Part shown: positions 22,520 through 31,756 of the stretch, one piece after another
Position numbering within the stretch: the first letter of the stretch is position 1
Layout: each line of letters starts with the position of its first letter
NCBI GenBank assembly: GCA_041389495.1
Contig: JAWKRT010000001.1
Location: 930,001-994,000, forward strand
Length of the DNA: 64,000 nucleotides
Reading direction: 5' to 3'
Origin: Myxococcota bacterium
GTDB taxonomy: Bacteria > Myxococcota_A > UBA9160 > UBA4427
Made by a program: the position numbers and the translations under genes
The notes under the pieces: generated by a model
The model's database searches: none
The model's input: only the letters and a program-made list of their open reading frames with translations
Told to the model about the DNA's origin: nothing

Positions 22520-23974
22520 ATGCGCGCAGCGAGGGGACTGGGGGGCGTCGTCGCCTTCGCGTGCGCGATCGCCCTCGCTCCCGTCGCACTCGCCGGCAGC
22601 GCGCCCGCCGCGCGCGTCGGCGAGACGGGCGACGTCGACGGCCGCGAGGCCGACGCCGCGGTCGAGGCCTACGACCCGTTCGCCGGCATCGACCAGGACG
22701 GGCGCATCCCGGGCGTCGCGCGGCCCTCCGACCTCCCGAACCCCGAGCGCTGGCGCTACATCCCGGAAGGCCGCATCAAGCCCGGGAACATGCTCGAGCG
22801 CTTCCTCGTGAGCTCGTTCTTCGCGCCGTTCTTCACGCAGGACGAGGACGTCGGCACCGGCTTCGGCGTGGCGATCACCGACATCGACTTCCGCCAGCGC
22901 CGAAGGCGGGAGTTCGCGGGCATCTTCCTCTCCTACTCGACCGAGGGCGAGCAGGACTACTCGATCGTCTGGCAGCGCTGGCTGCACCACGTCGAGCGCG
23001 CGGGCGGCGGCGTGTTCCAGGAGGAGCGCAGCCGCGTGCGCGTGTCGGCGGGCTACGAGAAGACGCTGACGAAGCGCTTCTTCGGGTTCGGCCCCGCCAC
23101 GAGGGAGCGGCAGGAGACGAGCTACGAGGACGAGGAGTTCGAGGTCGACGTCGGCCTCCAGATCGCGTGGCCCGAGCCGGGCGACGACCTGATCCTCGGC
23201 GGGGGCGTGCGCGCGTCGTTCCACGAGCTCGCGGGCGGCGCGATCAGCGACGTGCCGCAGACCAACTGCGGCCCGGTGCGCGCGGATCCGACGACGCCGA
23301 CGAACCCGGGCGGCAACTGCTTCCCGTCGGTCTTCGCGGAAGCCGAGCACGCGAACCTCGGCTGGCTCTACTCCGAGATCCGCTACGACACGCGCGACAG
23401 CCAGGCGAACCCGTATCGCGGCTGGACGCTCGGTGCTTCGATCGACTTCGCGCCGCTGCAGAGCGGCGGCGACGTCGGCGCTCGCTATTCGCTCGGCGGT
23501 TCGATCGTGTTCCCGATGCCCGGCCTCTTCCACCACGGAGCCGTCGGCGACGAGGAGCACCCGCCGACCGACACGGTCGCGTTCGGCGCCGACCTGCGCC
23601 TCTCGAGCGGCGACCTGCCGTTCTTCGAGCGGCCGGCGCTCGGCGGCCGCAACCGCCTGCGCGGCTTCATCGACGGCCGCTTCCGCGACGACGCGGCGTG
23701 GTGGGCGGGCGCGGAGTACCGCTTCTGGGTGCTGCCGCGCGGCTTCGCCATCCCGTTCACGCGCGCGCTGCGCGTCGAGCGCGTCGGGCTCGCTCCGTTC
23801 TACGAGGTGGGCTCGGTCGGCGGCGGGCTCCGCGATCTCGCGAACAACCGCGTCCACCACAGCTACGGCATCGGCCTGCGCATCACGCTCGAGCGCCAGG
23901 CGCCGTTCCGCGTCGACGTCGGGTTCTCGGACGAGGACACGATCGTGATCGCGCGCTTCGGCCTGCCGTTCTGA
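22520..23974 (+). CDS. Outer-membrane beta-barrel protein, D15/BamA-like surface antigen
   Basis: The protein has 484 aa. The ATG at 22520 follows a strong GAGGAGG Shine-Dalgarno and is preferred over an ATG 33 bp upstream. A signal peptide (LGGVVAFACAIALAPVALAG) is followed by alternating aromatic/hydrophobic strands typical of an outer-membrane barrel. The C-terminus ends DTIVIARFGLPF with the terminal Phe expected for Bam-dependent insertion. The region RLRGFIDGRFRDD matches the VRGY/F-type motif of Omp85 barrels. No POTRA domains are seen, so this is the short D15-only type, like barrel partners of patatins or stand-alone transport pores. Function unknown. Confidence 0.85.
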   Translation: MRAARGLGGVVAFACAIALAPVALAGSAPAARVGETGDVDGREADAAVEAYDPFAGIDQDGRIPGVARPSDLPNPERWRYIPEGRIKPGNMLERFLVSSFFAPFFTQDEDVGTGFGVAITDIDFRQRRRREFAGIFLSYSTEGEQDYSIVWQRWLHHVERAGGGVFQEERSRVRVSAGYEKTLTKRFFGFGPATRERQETSYEDEEFEVDVGLQIAWPEPGDDLILGGGVRASFHELAGGAISDVPQTNCGPVRADPTTPTNPGGNCFPSVFAEAEHANLGWLYSEIRYDTRDSQANPYRGWTLGASIDFAPLQSGGDVGARYSLGGSIVFPMPGLFHHGAVGDEEHPPTDTVAFGADLRLSSGDLPFFERPALGGRNRLRGFIDGRFRDDAAWWAGAEYRFWVLPRGFAIPFTRALRVERVGLAPFYEVGSVGGGLRDLANNRVHHSYGIGLRITLERQAPFRVDVGFSDEDTIVIARFGLPF

Positions 23975-24005
23975 GCCGTCTCCGCCGCGCGGCCGCGGCG
24001 CTCGC

Positions 24006-26987
24006 TCAGCCGTCGCCGAACGTCGCCGTGTAGACGCGGCGGATCGCGTCGGTGTGGCGGCGGTAGTCGGCGAGCAGCGCGCGCCGCGCGCCGCCCTCGC
24101 GCTGCACGGACGCGTAGCCGAGCCGCAGCGCGAGCCCTTCGAGGTCGCCCTGCTCCTCGTCGAGATCGGAGATCGACCGGTTCTCGACGATGCGCAGCGC
24201 GCGCGACAGATCCTTCAGGAAGCGCCATCCCTCGCGGAGCGTCTCCGCATCCGAGGCGGAGATCTCGCCCAGCGCTTCGAGGCGCTCGAGCTGCAGGGCG
24301 AGCGGCACGGGCTCGCACAGCGCGGGGTGGCGCGCCGCCGCCGCGAGCTGCCGGTACTGCACGACGGACTCCACGTCGAGCACGCCCCCGCGCCCCGTCT
24401 TGAAATCGCGTCGACGCGTCGTCTCGCGCGCGAGCTCCTGCTCCATGCGCATGCGGATGCGGTGGATCTCGCCGCGCAGCTCGGCGAGGTCGCCGGGCGG
24501 CGTCGCGGGAAGCGGCCGCGTGAGCACGCTCGTGCGCACGCGCTCGAAGCGCTCGGCGAGGCCCGCGTCGCCCGCGATCGGGCGCGCGCGAAGCAGCGCC
24601 TGCCGCTCCCAGCCGGCGGCGCCTCGCTCGCCGCCCTCGTGATAGGCCGCGAACCCGTCCATCGACGTGACGAGCACGCCCTGGTTGCCCGACGGCCGCA
24701 GCCGCGCGTCGATCTCGTAGCAGCTGCCCTCGGCCGTGCGCGTCTGCAGCGTGCCCATCCACTTCTGCGCGAGCCGCGCGCAGTGGTCGCCGGCCTCGAG
24801 CCGATCGGCTTCGCTCGCGCCCTCGGCGTCGTAGAGGAAGATCACGTCGAGGTCGCTGCCGTACGAGAGCTCGCGCGTGCCGAGCTTGCCCATCCCGACG
24901 ACGAGGAAGCGCAGCGACGCGCCGGCCGCGAGCCGCGCGCGTCGCGCCGCCAGCTGCGCGTTCGCGATCTCGAGCGCGCGCTGCGCGCAGACCTCGGCGA
25001 CGTCGGTGAGCGCGTGCTCCACCGCCGCGCCGTCGATCGCGCCGGACACGTCGAGCAGCCCGACGTTGATGACCTGTCGCGCCTGGAAGCGCCGCAGCGC
25101 GTCGAGTGCTCCCTCGACGTCGTCGTCGCCGCGCGTGAACTCGGCGTGCAGGGCCGCGTGGTCCGCCTCGAGCCGCTCGCGGTCGAGCAGCAGCACGTTC
25201 GGGTCGTCGAACACGGGCTCGACGAGCCTGGGATGCGCGGCGAACAGACCCGACAGGTAGTTGGAGGCCGCGAAGAGCGCGACGAGGCGGTCGACGAGCT
25301 CGGGCCGGTCGAGGAGCAGGTCGTAGTAGAACCGGTTCGCCCCGACGCTGCGGAAGAAACGGTCGCAGTTGCCGAGCGCGCGCTCGGGGCTCGCGCTCGC
25401 GTCGAGCTCGCCGCCGAGGTGCGCGGCGAGCTCCTCGAGCATGCGGCGCGTCGTGGGGAAGGCCAGCAGGCCGGGAGCGGCGCGCTCGAACAGCTCGAGC
25501 ACGCGCTCGCGCGAGCCCTCGGGCAGCACGTCGCGGAAGATCGCGCGCGTGCGCTCGCGCTCGGCCGCGAGGTCGGCGTCGAAGGCGGCGAGCGCATCGG
25601 CGTCGCTCTCGTCGCGCGCGCGGAGCGCGCGCGCGATGCGCAGCCGCGCCTCGTCGCGCATCGGCACGCGATGCGTCTGCTGCTCGGCCACCATCTGCAG
25701 CCGGTTCTCGACGCGCCGCAGGAAGAGGTACGCGCGCGCGAGCGCGGCCTGCGACGCGGCGTCGAGCAGGCCGAGGCTCGCGAGCTGCTCGAGCGTGCGG
25801 CGCGTCGAGCGCTCGCGCAGCTGCGGCATGCGACCGCCGTGCAGGAGCTGCATCGACTGTGCGACGAACTCGACGTCGCGGATGCCGCCCGCGCCGAGCT
25901 TCACGTCGAAGCCGTCGCGCTCGTTCGCGTGCGCGGCCTCGACGCGGTCCTTGAGCGAACGGATCGCGCGCACGCCTTCGTAGTCCATCGTCGAGCGGTA
26001 GATCGACGGCGCCACCGTCCGGATGGCGCGCCACCCGAGCGCGAGGTCGCCCGCGACGGGACGCGCCTTCATGAACGCGGCCTTCTCCCAGGTGTCCGCC
26101 CAGGCCTCGTAGTAGCTCGCGAGCGCGGTGCTCGAGACGACGAGCACGCCCTGCGCACCCTCGGGACGCAGGTCGAGGTCGACGCGGTAGAGGAAGCCGT
26201 CGACCGTGGCTTCGGTGACGAGGCGCCCGAACGCCTGCGCGACGCGCGTGAAGTACTCGAGCGGGCTGCGGCCGGACGGGCCGTCCTCCGCGACGTCGTC
26301 GGGTGTCGCCGCGTGCACGTACACGAGATCGACATCGCTCGAGTAGTTGAGCTCGGCGGAGCCGAGCTTGCCGAGCCCGAGCACGCAGAAGCCGAGCCCG
26401 TGCGCGTCGCCGCGCCCGTCGCGCCACACGGGCGGACCGAGGCGCGTCGCGACCTCCTCGCTCGCGGCGCGCTCCGCGCGCGCGAGCAGCGCGTCCGCGA
26501 GCGCCGAGATCTCGTCGAGCGTCTCGCCGCTCCGGGCGAGCGGGAGCACGTCGTCGAACGCGTCGCGCGCCGTGATGCGCGCGAGCTCGTAGTACTTCGC
26601 GCGGCGGAGGCGCGCGGACACGGGGAGCTCGGAGTCCGCGTCGATGCGCGCGTCGACGCGCGCGCGCACCTCGACGGCCGTGAGCGCGCGGCTCGCGTCC
26701 TCGCGCGCGAGCGCGGCCAGCCAGCCCGCGTGGCGCGCGACGTGGGTGGCGAGGAAGGGCGCCGTCGCGCACACCGTCGCGACCACGCGAGCGAACGCGT
26801 CGGGTCGTTCGTCGGCGACGGGGCGCCACTCGGATTCGCCGACGCGCTCGAGCAGGTTCGCCGCGCGGGTCGCCGCGCCCGCGGCGTCGGCGCCCGCGCG
26901 CAGGCGCGCGGCGAGCGCGCGGCGCCACGGCGGCGCATCCGGATCGAGAGCGAGGAGGGAGGCGTCGGGCGCGTCGGGCGACGTCAC
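24006..26987 (-). CDS. glnE: Bifunctional glutamine synthetase adenylyltransferase/deadenylase
   Basis: The protein has 993 aa (E. coli 946) with a GTG start. It holds two nucleotidyltransferase domains: the N-terminal deadenylylase with GLGKLGSAELNYSSDVDL near residue 207 and the C-terminal adenylylase with GMGKLGTRELSYGSDLDV near residue 696, each with the D-x-D metal pair. Helical linker and PII-regulated regions lie between. It adds or removes AMP on GlnA according to nitrogen status signalled by PII. It stands alone, convergent with the barrel gene after 31 bp. glnA, glnB and glnD are not in the window. Confidence 0.96.
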   Translation of the reverse strand: MTSPDAPDASLLALDPDAPPWRRALAARLRAGADAAGAATRAANLLERVGESEWRPVADERPDAFARVVATVCATAPFLATHVARHAGWLAALAREDASRALTAVEVRARVDARIDADSELPVSARLRRAKYYELARITARDAFDDVLPLARSGETLDEISALADALLARAERAASEEVATRLGPPVWRDGRGDAHGLGFCVLGLGKLGSAELNYSSDVDLVYVHAATPDDVAEDGPSGRSPLEYFTRVAQAFGRLVTEATVDGFLYRVDLDLRPEGAQGVLVVSSTALASYYEAWADTWEKAAFMKARPVAGDLALGWRAIRTVAPSIYRSTMDYEGVRAIRSLKDRVEAAHANERDGFDVKLGAGGIRDVEFVAQSMQLLHGGRMPQLRERSTRRTLEQLASLGLLDAASQAALARAYLFLRRVENRLQMVAEQQTHRVPMRDEARLRIARALRARDESDADALAAFDADLAAERERTRAIFRDVLPEGSRERVLELFERAAPGLLAFPTTRRMLEELAAHLGGELDASASPERALGNCDRFFRSVGANRFYYDLLLDRPELVDRLVALFAASNYLSGLFAAHPRLVEPVFDDPNVLLLDRERLEADHAALHAEFTRGDDDVEGALDALRRFQARQVINVGLLDVSGAIDGAAVEHALTDVAEVCAQRALEIANAQLAARRARLAAGASLRFLVVGMGKLGTRELSYGSDLDVIFLYDAEGASEADRLEAGDHCARLAQKWMGTLQTRTAEGSCYEIDARLRPSGNQGVLVTSMDGFAAYHEGGERGAAGWERQALLRARPIAGDAGLAERFERVRTSVLTRPLPATPPGDLAELRGEIHRIRMRMEQELARETTRRRDFKTGRGGVLDVESVVQYRQLAAAARHPALCEPVPLALQLERLEALGEISASDAETLREGWRFLKDLSRALRIVENRSISDLDEEQGDLEGLALRLGYASVQREGGARRALLADYRRHTDAIRRVYTATFGDG

Positions 26988-27046
26988 GCGCGCAGCCTAG
27001 CAGCGCGGACGTCGCGTCCGACCGCGCGCTGCTACGGTGCGCCGAC

Positions 27047-27655
27047 GTGCACCGCCGACCGCTGCTCGCGATGCTGCGCCGCTACGCCACGCTCCATCCC
27101 GACGAGGAAGGAGTGCGCCGCGCGCTCGCGCTCGTCGAGCGCACGGCGACCTGCTTCGAGCGGAGCTGCCTGCCCGGCCACGTCACGTCGTCCGCGTGGA
27201 TCGCGAGCGAGGACGGCGCGCGCTTCCTCCTGACGCACCACCGCAAGCTCGACCGCTGGCTCCAGCTCGGCGGCCACACCGACGGCGATCCCGACGTCGT
27301 CGCGAGCGCGCTGCGCGAGGCGCGCGAGGAGTCGGGCATGGAGGAGTTCGAGCTCGTGGCGGGCGCGGGGGGCGATGCGCTCGTCGACGTCGACGTGCAC
27401 GACATCCCGGCGTTCGGCGGCGAGCCCGCGCACGAGCACCACGACGTGCGCGTCGTGCTCGTCGCGCGCGACGGCCGCGCGCCGCGCGCGAGCGCGGAGT
27501 CGATCGACGTGCGCTGGTTCGGGTGGAACGAGCTCGCCGGGCTCGCGCGCGGCGACGAGAGCCTGCTCCGGCTCGCGCGCAAGGCGCGCGTGCGGCTCGC
27601 CGCCGCCGGTCGGGCGGGCGCCGCGTCGGTCGAACCCGGCCTCAGACTCCGGTGA
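27047..27655 (+). CDS. Nudix hydrolase
   Basis: The protein has 202 aa with a GTG start at 27047; an ATG eight codons in is an alternative. The Nudix box is GGHTDGDPDVVASALREAREESGM-like (residues about 76-98), with the essential REAREE intact and the first acidic position replaced by Pro, as in the GGHxDGD subfamily. It would hydrolyse a nucleoside diphosphate linked to another moiety; the substrate is unknown. The 3' end overlaps the convergent membrane-protein gene by 14 bp. Confidence 0.88.
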   Translation: MHRRPLLAMLRRYATLHPDEEGVRRALALVERTATCFERSCLPGHVTSSAWIASEDGARFLLTHHRKLDRWLQLGGHTDGDPDVVASALREAREESGMEEFELVAGAGGDALVDVDVHDIPAFGGEPAHEHHDVRVVLVARDGRAPRASAESIDVRWFGWNELAGLARGDESLLRLARKARVRLAAAGRAGAASVEPGLRLR

Positions 27656-28010
27656 CGCGCAGGACGCGCGTCCCGCGCAGGTGCTCGGGAGCCACGACGT
27701 AGTCTCCGCCCGCGGTCACGCGCAGCACCTGGGCCGTCGTGTCCGTGTTGCCCGCGCTGAAGACGAAGACGAGCCCGGCGACCACGACGCCGCCGGTCGC
27801 GTAGACGATCTTGAGCGGGGTGTAGACGAGCGTGCAGAGGCCGGAGGCGAAGCCGAGCGAGACGTCGCCGACCGTCGTCGGATCCCGCTCGGCGCGCGCC
27901 GGCGAAGCGGCCGCGAGCCATGCGCACGCGGCGCACGCGGCGAGCGCGCGACGCGCGGCGATGCGCGCATGCGAGGAGCACTGCGGTCGCGGCGAGCGGG
28001 ACGTCGACAT
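27642..28010 (-). CDS. Small secreted/membrane protein of unknown function
   Basis: The protein has 122 aa with an ATG start. A signal peptide (ALAACAACAWLAAASPARAE) is followed by a hydrophobic, glycine-rich segment (LVYTPLKIVYATGGVVVAGLVFVFSAG) and a polar C-terminus with GDYVVAPEHLRG. The VYTPLK...GDYVVxPxHLxG pattern looks like a small conserved envelope protein, but no named family is recognised. Its 3' end overlaps the Nudix gene convergently. Confidence 0.7.
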   Translation of the reverse strand: MSTSRSPRPQCSSHARIAARRALAACAACAWLAAASPARAERDPTTVGDVSLGFASGLCTLVYTPLKIVYATGGVVVAGLVFVFSAGNTDTTAQVLRVTAGGDYVVAPEHLRGTRVLRVTGV

Positions 28011-28327
28011 GCCGGCCTCCTGCGTTCGAGCTGCGCGCGATGGTCGGGTGCGAGGCGATGCGGGTCAACTCGTGCGCGCGCCGCGCCGGCGCGCGGCGAC
28101 GACCCGCACCGCGTCGCCGCGCGCGACGCAGGCGATGCGCAGCTGAGGGAACGCGCGTTCCGCGCGCGGAACGCCGCGGCGCGGCCGGGCCGGCACCGCG
28201 CCCGCGCGAGCGCGCGCGGCTCCGGCGAGACGTCTGGAAACCTCAATGATTGCAGTGTCTTGCACGAGTGTGAAGGGCGTAGGCAAGGGCACGTGCCTTG
28301 CACTGCGGCGTGCGAAGGAACGCGACC
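28011..28327. other. Intergenic region with structured leader
   Basis: This 317-bp divergent gap holds no convincing gene. Its right end (28252-28306) can form a long hairpin upstream of the next plus-strand gene, described separately. No clear sigma70 promoter was found on either strand. Confidence 0.5.
28252..28306 (+). ncRNA. Candidate structured leader hairpin
   Basis: GCAGT (28252-28256) pairs with ACTGC (28302-28306), and inside it GCAAGG-g-CAC pairs with GTGCCTTGC (28283-28301) with one bulged G. It ends 21 bp before the ATG of the next gene and could control its translation. Structure only; no known RNA family recognised. Confidence 0.35.
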
Positions 28328-28645
28328 ATGCGCATGCCGCAGAGCACCCGCTGCCTGCGTGCGATCGTCGCTGCGACCGCGACCTCGTGTCTCCTCGCCG
28401 CGACGGCCCACGCCGATCCGGAGCCCGACAACGTGCTCCACGGGCGCTCCCTCAAGCGCGATTCGAAGACGGAAGTCCACACGGTCGTGCTGCCGCAGCT
28501 CTTCGGGCCGGGCGAGTACAAGGGCCGGCGTTACAAGGACAGCACGATCCTCCAGCTCGACGCGAAGCTCGGCGAGCGCAGCGACCTCGTGATCCGTCTC
28601 CAGGCGAAGCAGAAGAAGTTCCTCCACGTCGAGATCCGCTTCTGA
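28328..28645 (+). CDS. Small secreted protein of unknown function
   Basis: The protein has 105 aa. The ATG at 28328 has AAGGAA upstream and starts directly before a signal peptide (CLRAIVAATATSCLLAATAHA). The mature part is about 75 residues, rich in Lys/Arg and predicted beta (VVLPQLFGPGEYKGRRYKDSTILQLDAKLG...RLQAKQKKFLHVEIRF). It is probably periplasmic or extracellular. No family is recognised. It precedes the PEP-CTERM gene on the same strand, 180 bp away. Confidence 0.7.
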   Translation: MRMPQSTRCLRAIVAATATSCLLAATAHADPEPDNVLHGRSLKRDSKTEVHTVVLPQLFGPGEYKGRRYKDSTILQLDAKLGERSDLVIRLQAKQKKFLHVEIRF

Positions 28646-28825
28646 TCGCGCCGCGCGGATGCGCGGTCGGTCGTCGCGCGGGCTCGCGCACCGCACTCCT
28701 GGCAACGCGCGCGCGGAACGCGCGCAGCGCCGCGATCGAACCGATCCGTTCGTCAAGCCGCTCCGGAGATCGTCCGATGTGCCGCCCGGCACGGGGCCCG
28801 ACCCCGGTCGGAGGAATGCACGGCC

Positions 28826-29569
28826 ATGGCGCGACGCACGACGACGTGGATGGCGGCCGGAGCGCTCGCGCTCGCCGCACTCGGGATGGACGCATCCGCG
28901 TCGCGCGCGGCGACCGTGACGATCGGCGACTTCGAGGGCTCGCTCGACGCGGGCTGGACGACGAGTGGCAGCACGTCGACGCGAACCCAGACGTTCGGCG
29001 TCGATCCCACGCTCAACAACCGCTTCCTCGAGCTGCGGACGAACGGCGGCGTCTCCTCCGATACCGCGCTCGAGGCGTTCTTCGGGTTCTCGGCCGGCAC
29101 GATCGACGCGCTCTCGCCGAACGGCCAGAACGTCACCGAGGGGTCGGGCGCGCGACTCGTGCTGACGGTCGCCGCCGGCGACCAGATCCAGTTCGACTTC
29201 AACTTCCTGACGAACGAAACGACGGGGTTCGCGCCGAACTACCGCGACTTCGCCTTCTCCTCGATCCGGTCGGGCGCGCAGGGCGAGGTCGTCCTGGCGG
29301 ACGTCTTCTCGATGACACGCCAGCCGACGTCGAACGGCGGCTGGAGCCAGACGGACTGGCAGACGGCCTCCTACACCTTCACGGCCGGCGGCACCTATAC
29401 GATCGGGTTCGGTGTCGTCGACGTGCTCGACACGCAGATCGACACGCGCCTCCTGCTCGACAACGTGCTGTGGATCCAGGCGCCGGAGCCGGGCACGGGC
29501 GTGCTCGTCTCGATCGGTCTCGTCGTCCTCGCGACGCGGCGTCGCCGCGTCGCCCGGCGGCCCGCCTAA
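28826..29569 (+). CDS. PEP-CTERM-anchored secreted protein
   Basis: The protein has 247 aa. GGAGG lies upstream of the ATG. It has an N-terminal signal peptide (WMAAGALALAALGMDASAS) and a C-terminal tripartite sorting tail: PEP (in APEPGTG), a hydrophobic helix (VLVSIGLVVLA) and an arginine cluster (TRRRRVARR). The middle is a beta-rich, Ser/Thr/Asn-rich domain with FDFNFLTNETTGFAPNYRDFAF, like choice-of-anchor PEP-CTERM proteins. The exosortase at 10996 is the expected processing enzyme. The mature domain may carry glycans. Its stop overlaps the convergent surE stop by 4 bp. Confidence 0.88.
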   Translation: MARRTTTWMAAGALALAALGMDASASRAATVTIGDFEGSLDAGWTTSGSTSTRTQTFGVDPTLNNRFLELRTNGGVSSDTALEAFFGFSAGTIDALSPNGQNVTEGSGARLVLTVAAGDQIQFDFNFLTNETTGFAPNYRDFAFSSIRSGAQGEVVLADVFSMTRQPTSNGGWSQTDWQTASYTFTAGGTYTIGFGVVDVLDTQIDTRLLLDNVLWIQAPEPGTGVLVSIGLVVLATRRRRVARRPA

Positions 29570-30390
29570 CGCCGCCGCTGCTCGAGCGCCGCGCCGAAGG
29601 CTTCCCACGCCGGCGCGAGCGCGACGCCCTGCGCGAGCCGCAGCGGCGTGATCGACACGATCCCCTCCTTCAGCACCGCGTGGTCGCTCGGGTGCGGCTG
29701 CGCGTCCGAGGGCGCGCGCTCGCGCAGCCCCCCGAACTCCGCCCGGAAGCTCGAGGGCGCGCCCGGCACGGGGTGGAACAGCCGGTCGTAGGCGGTGCGC
29801 GCGACCGTCGTGAGGCACCGCGGCGTGTCGCACGTCGCGCCCTCGGGCACGTTCACGCTCACGAGGTCGACGTCGTCCGGCAGTCCGTGGTCGAGCACCG
29901 CGCGCACGACGTCCGCGACGATCGCCGCCGCGTCGTCCCAGCGCGCGCCGCGCACGACCTCGCCGAGCGGCCCGGTCGCGCTCTCGACCGGCCGCGCGAG
30001 CCCGAGCGAGGCGGCGACGGCGGGGAGGCCCGAAGCGACGGCCTCGGCCGCCGCGCCGATCGTCCCGCTCGAGGTGATGAACGCGTCGCCGTGGTTCAGG
30101 CCGAGGTTGATGCCCGAGACGACGAGGTCGGGCGCGTCGTCGTAGAGGGAGTGGATGCCGAGGTTGACGCAGTCGGCCGGCGTGCCGCTGCACGCGTGCA
30201 CGAGCCGGCCGTCGAGCTCCACGGGAGACACGCGCACCGTCGCGAACCGCGAGACGCTGGCGCCGATCCAGCTGCGCTGTCCGTCCGGGACGACGCAGCG
30301 CACCTCGCCTAGCGCCGCGAGCGCGCGGAGCAGCGGCGGCAGCGCGGGCGAGTCGATGCCGTCGTCGTTGCTCACGAGCAGCCGCTTCAT
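29566..30390 (-). CDS. surE: 5'-nucleotidase SurE
   Basis: The protein has 274 aa. The ATG at 30390 gives the conserved N-terminus MKRLLVSNDDGIDSPAL with the metal-binding Asn8-Asp9-Asp10. GTPADCVNLGI and VVSGINLGLNHG, including the active-site Asn and Gly loop, are present, followed by SSGTIGAAAEA. It dephosphorylates nucleoside monophosphates and short polyphosphate. It is slightly longer than E. coli SurE (253). It is divergent from the M18 aminopeptidase across 31 bp; pcm, a frequent neighbour, is not present. Confidence 0.95.
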   Translation of the reverse strand: MKRLLVSNDDGIDSPALPPLLRALAALGEVRCVVPDGQRSWIGASVSRFATVRVSPVELDGRLVHACSGTPADCVNLGIHSLYDDAPDLVVSGINLGLNHGDAFITSSGTIGAAAEAVASGLPAVAASLGLARPVESATGPLGEVVRGARWDDAAAIVADVVRAVLDHGLPDDVDLVSVNVPEGATCDTPRCLTTVARTAYDRLFHPVPGAPSSFRAEFGGLRERAPSDAQPHPSDHAVLKEGIVSITPLRLAQGVALAPAWEAFGAALEQRRR

Positions 30391-30421
30391 GGCGCCGCAC
30401 GGTATCGCTATCCTCGCGCCG

Positions 30422-31756
30422 ATGCCGGATCCGATCGCCGATCTCATTGCGTTCATCGACCGCTCCCCGACCCCCTACCACGCCGTCGCCGAGACGGCCG
30501 CGCGCCTCCGTGCCGAGGGCTACGAGCGGCTGTCGGAGAACGAAGTCTGGGACCTCGGCCCCGGCGATCGGCGGTACCTCGAGCGCAACGAGGGGACGCT
30601 CGTCGCGTTCGAGGTCGGCGTGCAGGCACCCTCGCGCGCCGGCTTCCGCATCGTCGGTGCACACACCGATTCGCCGAACCTGCGCCTCAAGCCGCTGCCC
30701 GACGTGTCCGCGCACGGCTACCAGCAGGTCGCCGTCGAGCCGTACGGCGGCGTCCTGCTGCACACGTGGCTCGACCGCGATCTCTCGATCGCGGGGCGCG
30801 TCACGCTGCGCGGCGAGGCGGGCGTCGAAACGGTGCTGCTCGACTTCGCGCGGCCGCTCATGCGCGTCCCGAGCCTCGCCATCCACCTGAACCGCGACCT
30901 CGCGACGAAGGGGCTCGAGCTCAACGCGCAGCAGCACCTGCTCCCGGTGATCGGCGTCGGGCAGGGGCAGAGCCTCGTCGAGCTGGTCGCGAACGAGCTC
31001 CGCGCGCAGGGGATCGCGAGTGCGCCCCGCATCCTCGGCTTCGACCTGATGGCGTACGACACGCAGTCGTCGGGTGTGTCGGGGCCGCGCGGCGAGTTCG
31101 TGCACGCCTCGCGGCTCGACAATCTCGCGTCCTGTCATGCCGGGCTGTCGGCGCTGCTCGGCGCCCGCGCGTCGGGCCCGCCCGCGTTCACGCGCGTGCT
31201 CGCGCTCTACGACCACGAGGAGGTCGGGAGCCGCAGCGCGCAGGGCGCCGCGGGCCCCGTGCTCGAGTACGCGCTCGATCGCATCGTGGCGGGCTTCAAG
31301 GGCGGCGAGCCGCAGGGCCTGCCGCGCGCGCTCGCGCGCTCCGTGCTCGTGTCGGCCGACATGGCGCACGCCGTCCACCCGAACTACGCGGATCGCCACG
31401 AGCCCGGCCACCGGCCCGTGATCGGCGGCGGGCCGGTGATCAAGGCGAACGCCAACCAGGCGTACGCGACCGATGCCGCGACGGCCGGGATGTTCGCGGC
31501 GCTGTGCGACGAAGTCGGCGTGCGCCCGCAGCACTTCGTCGTGCGCAGCGATCTCGGCTGCGGCTCGACGATCGGCCCGATCACGGCGGCGCGGCTCGGC
31601 GTGCGCACGGTCGACGTCGGCAATCCCATGCTGTCGATGCACTCGTGTCGCGAGATGGCGGGCGCGGCGGACGTCGCGCCGATGATCGCGGTGCTCGGCG
31701 CGTTCTACTCGGCGGACGTCGCGCTCGTCGACCCGGCCTCGCGCGGGCGCCAGTAG
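30422..31756 (+). CDS. apeB: M18-family aminopeptidase
   Basis: The protein has 444 aa. The ATG at 30422 gives the family N-terminus (DLIAFIDRSPTPYHAV). Zn ligands and the catalytic region are recognisable: GAHTDSPNLRLK (first His/Asp), SRLDNLASC (bridging Asp), YDHEEVGS (catalytic Glu pair) and MLSMHSCREMAG (C-terminal His). The protein is a cytoplasmic metallopeptidase removing acidic and neutral N-terminal residues. Its 3' end overlaps the convergent membrane protein gene by 52 bp, an unusually long overlap. Confidence 0.94.
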   Translation: MPDPIADLIAFIDRSPTPYHAVAETAARLRAEGYERLSENEVWDLGPGDRRYLERNEGTLVAFEVGVQAPSRAGFRIVGAHTDSPNLRLKPLPDVSAHGYQQVAVEPYGGVLLHTWLDRDLSIAGRVTLRGEAGVETVLLDFARPLMRVPSLAIHLNRDLATKGLELNAQQHLLPVIGVGQGQSLVELVANELRAQGIASAPRILGFDLMAYDTQSSGVSGPRGEFVHASRLDNLASCHAGLSALLGARASGPPAFTRVLALYDHEEVGSRSAQGAAGPVLEYALDRIVAGFKGGEPQGLPRALARSVLVSADMAHAVHPNYADRHEPGHRPVIGGGPVIKANANQAYATDAATAGMFAALCDEVGVRPQHFVVRSDLGCGSTIGPITAARLGVRTVDVGNPMLSMHSCREMAGAADVAPMIAVLGAFYSADVALVDPASRGRQ

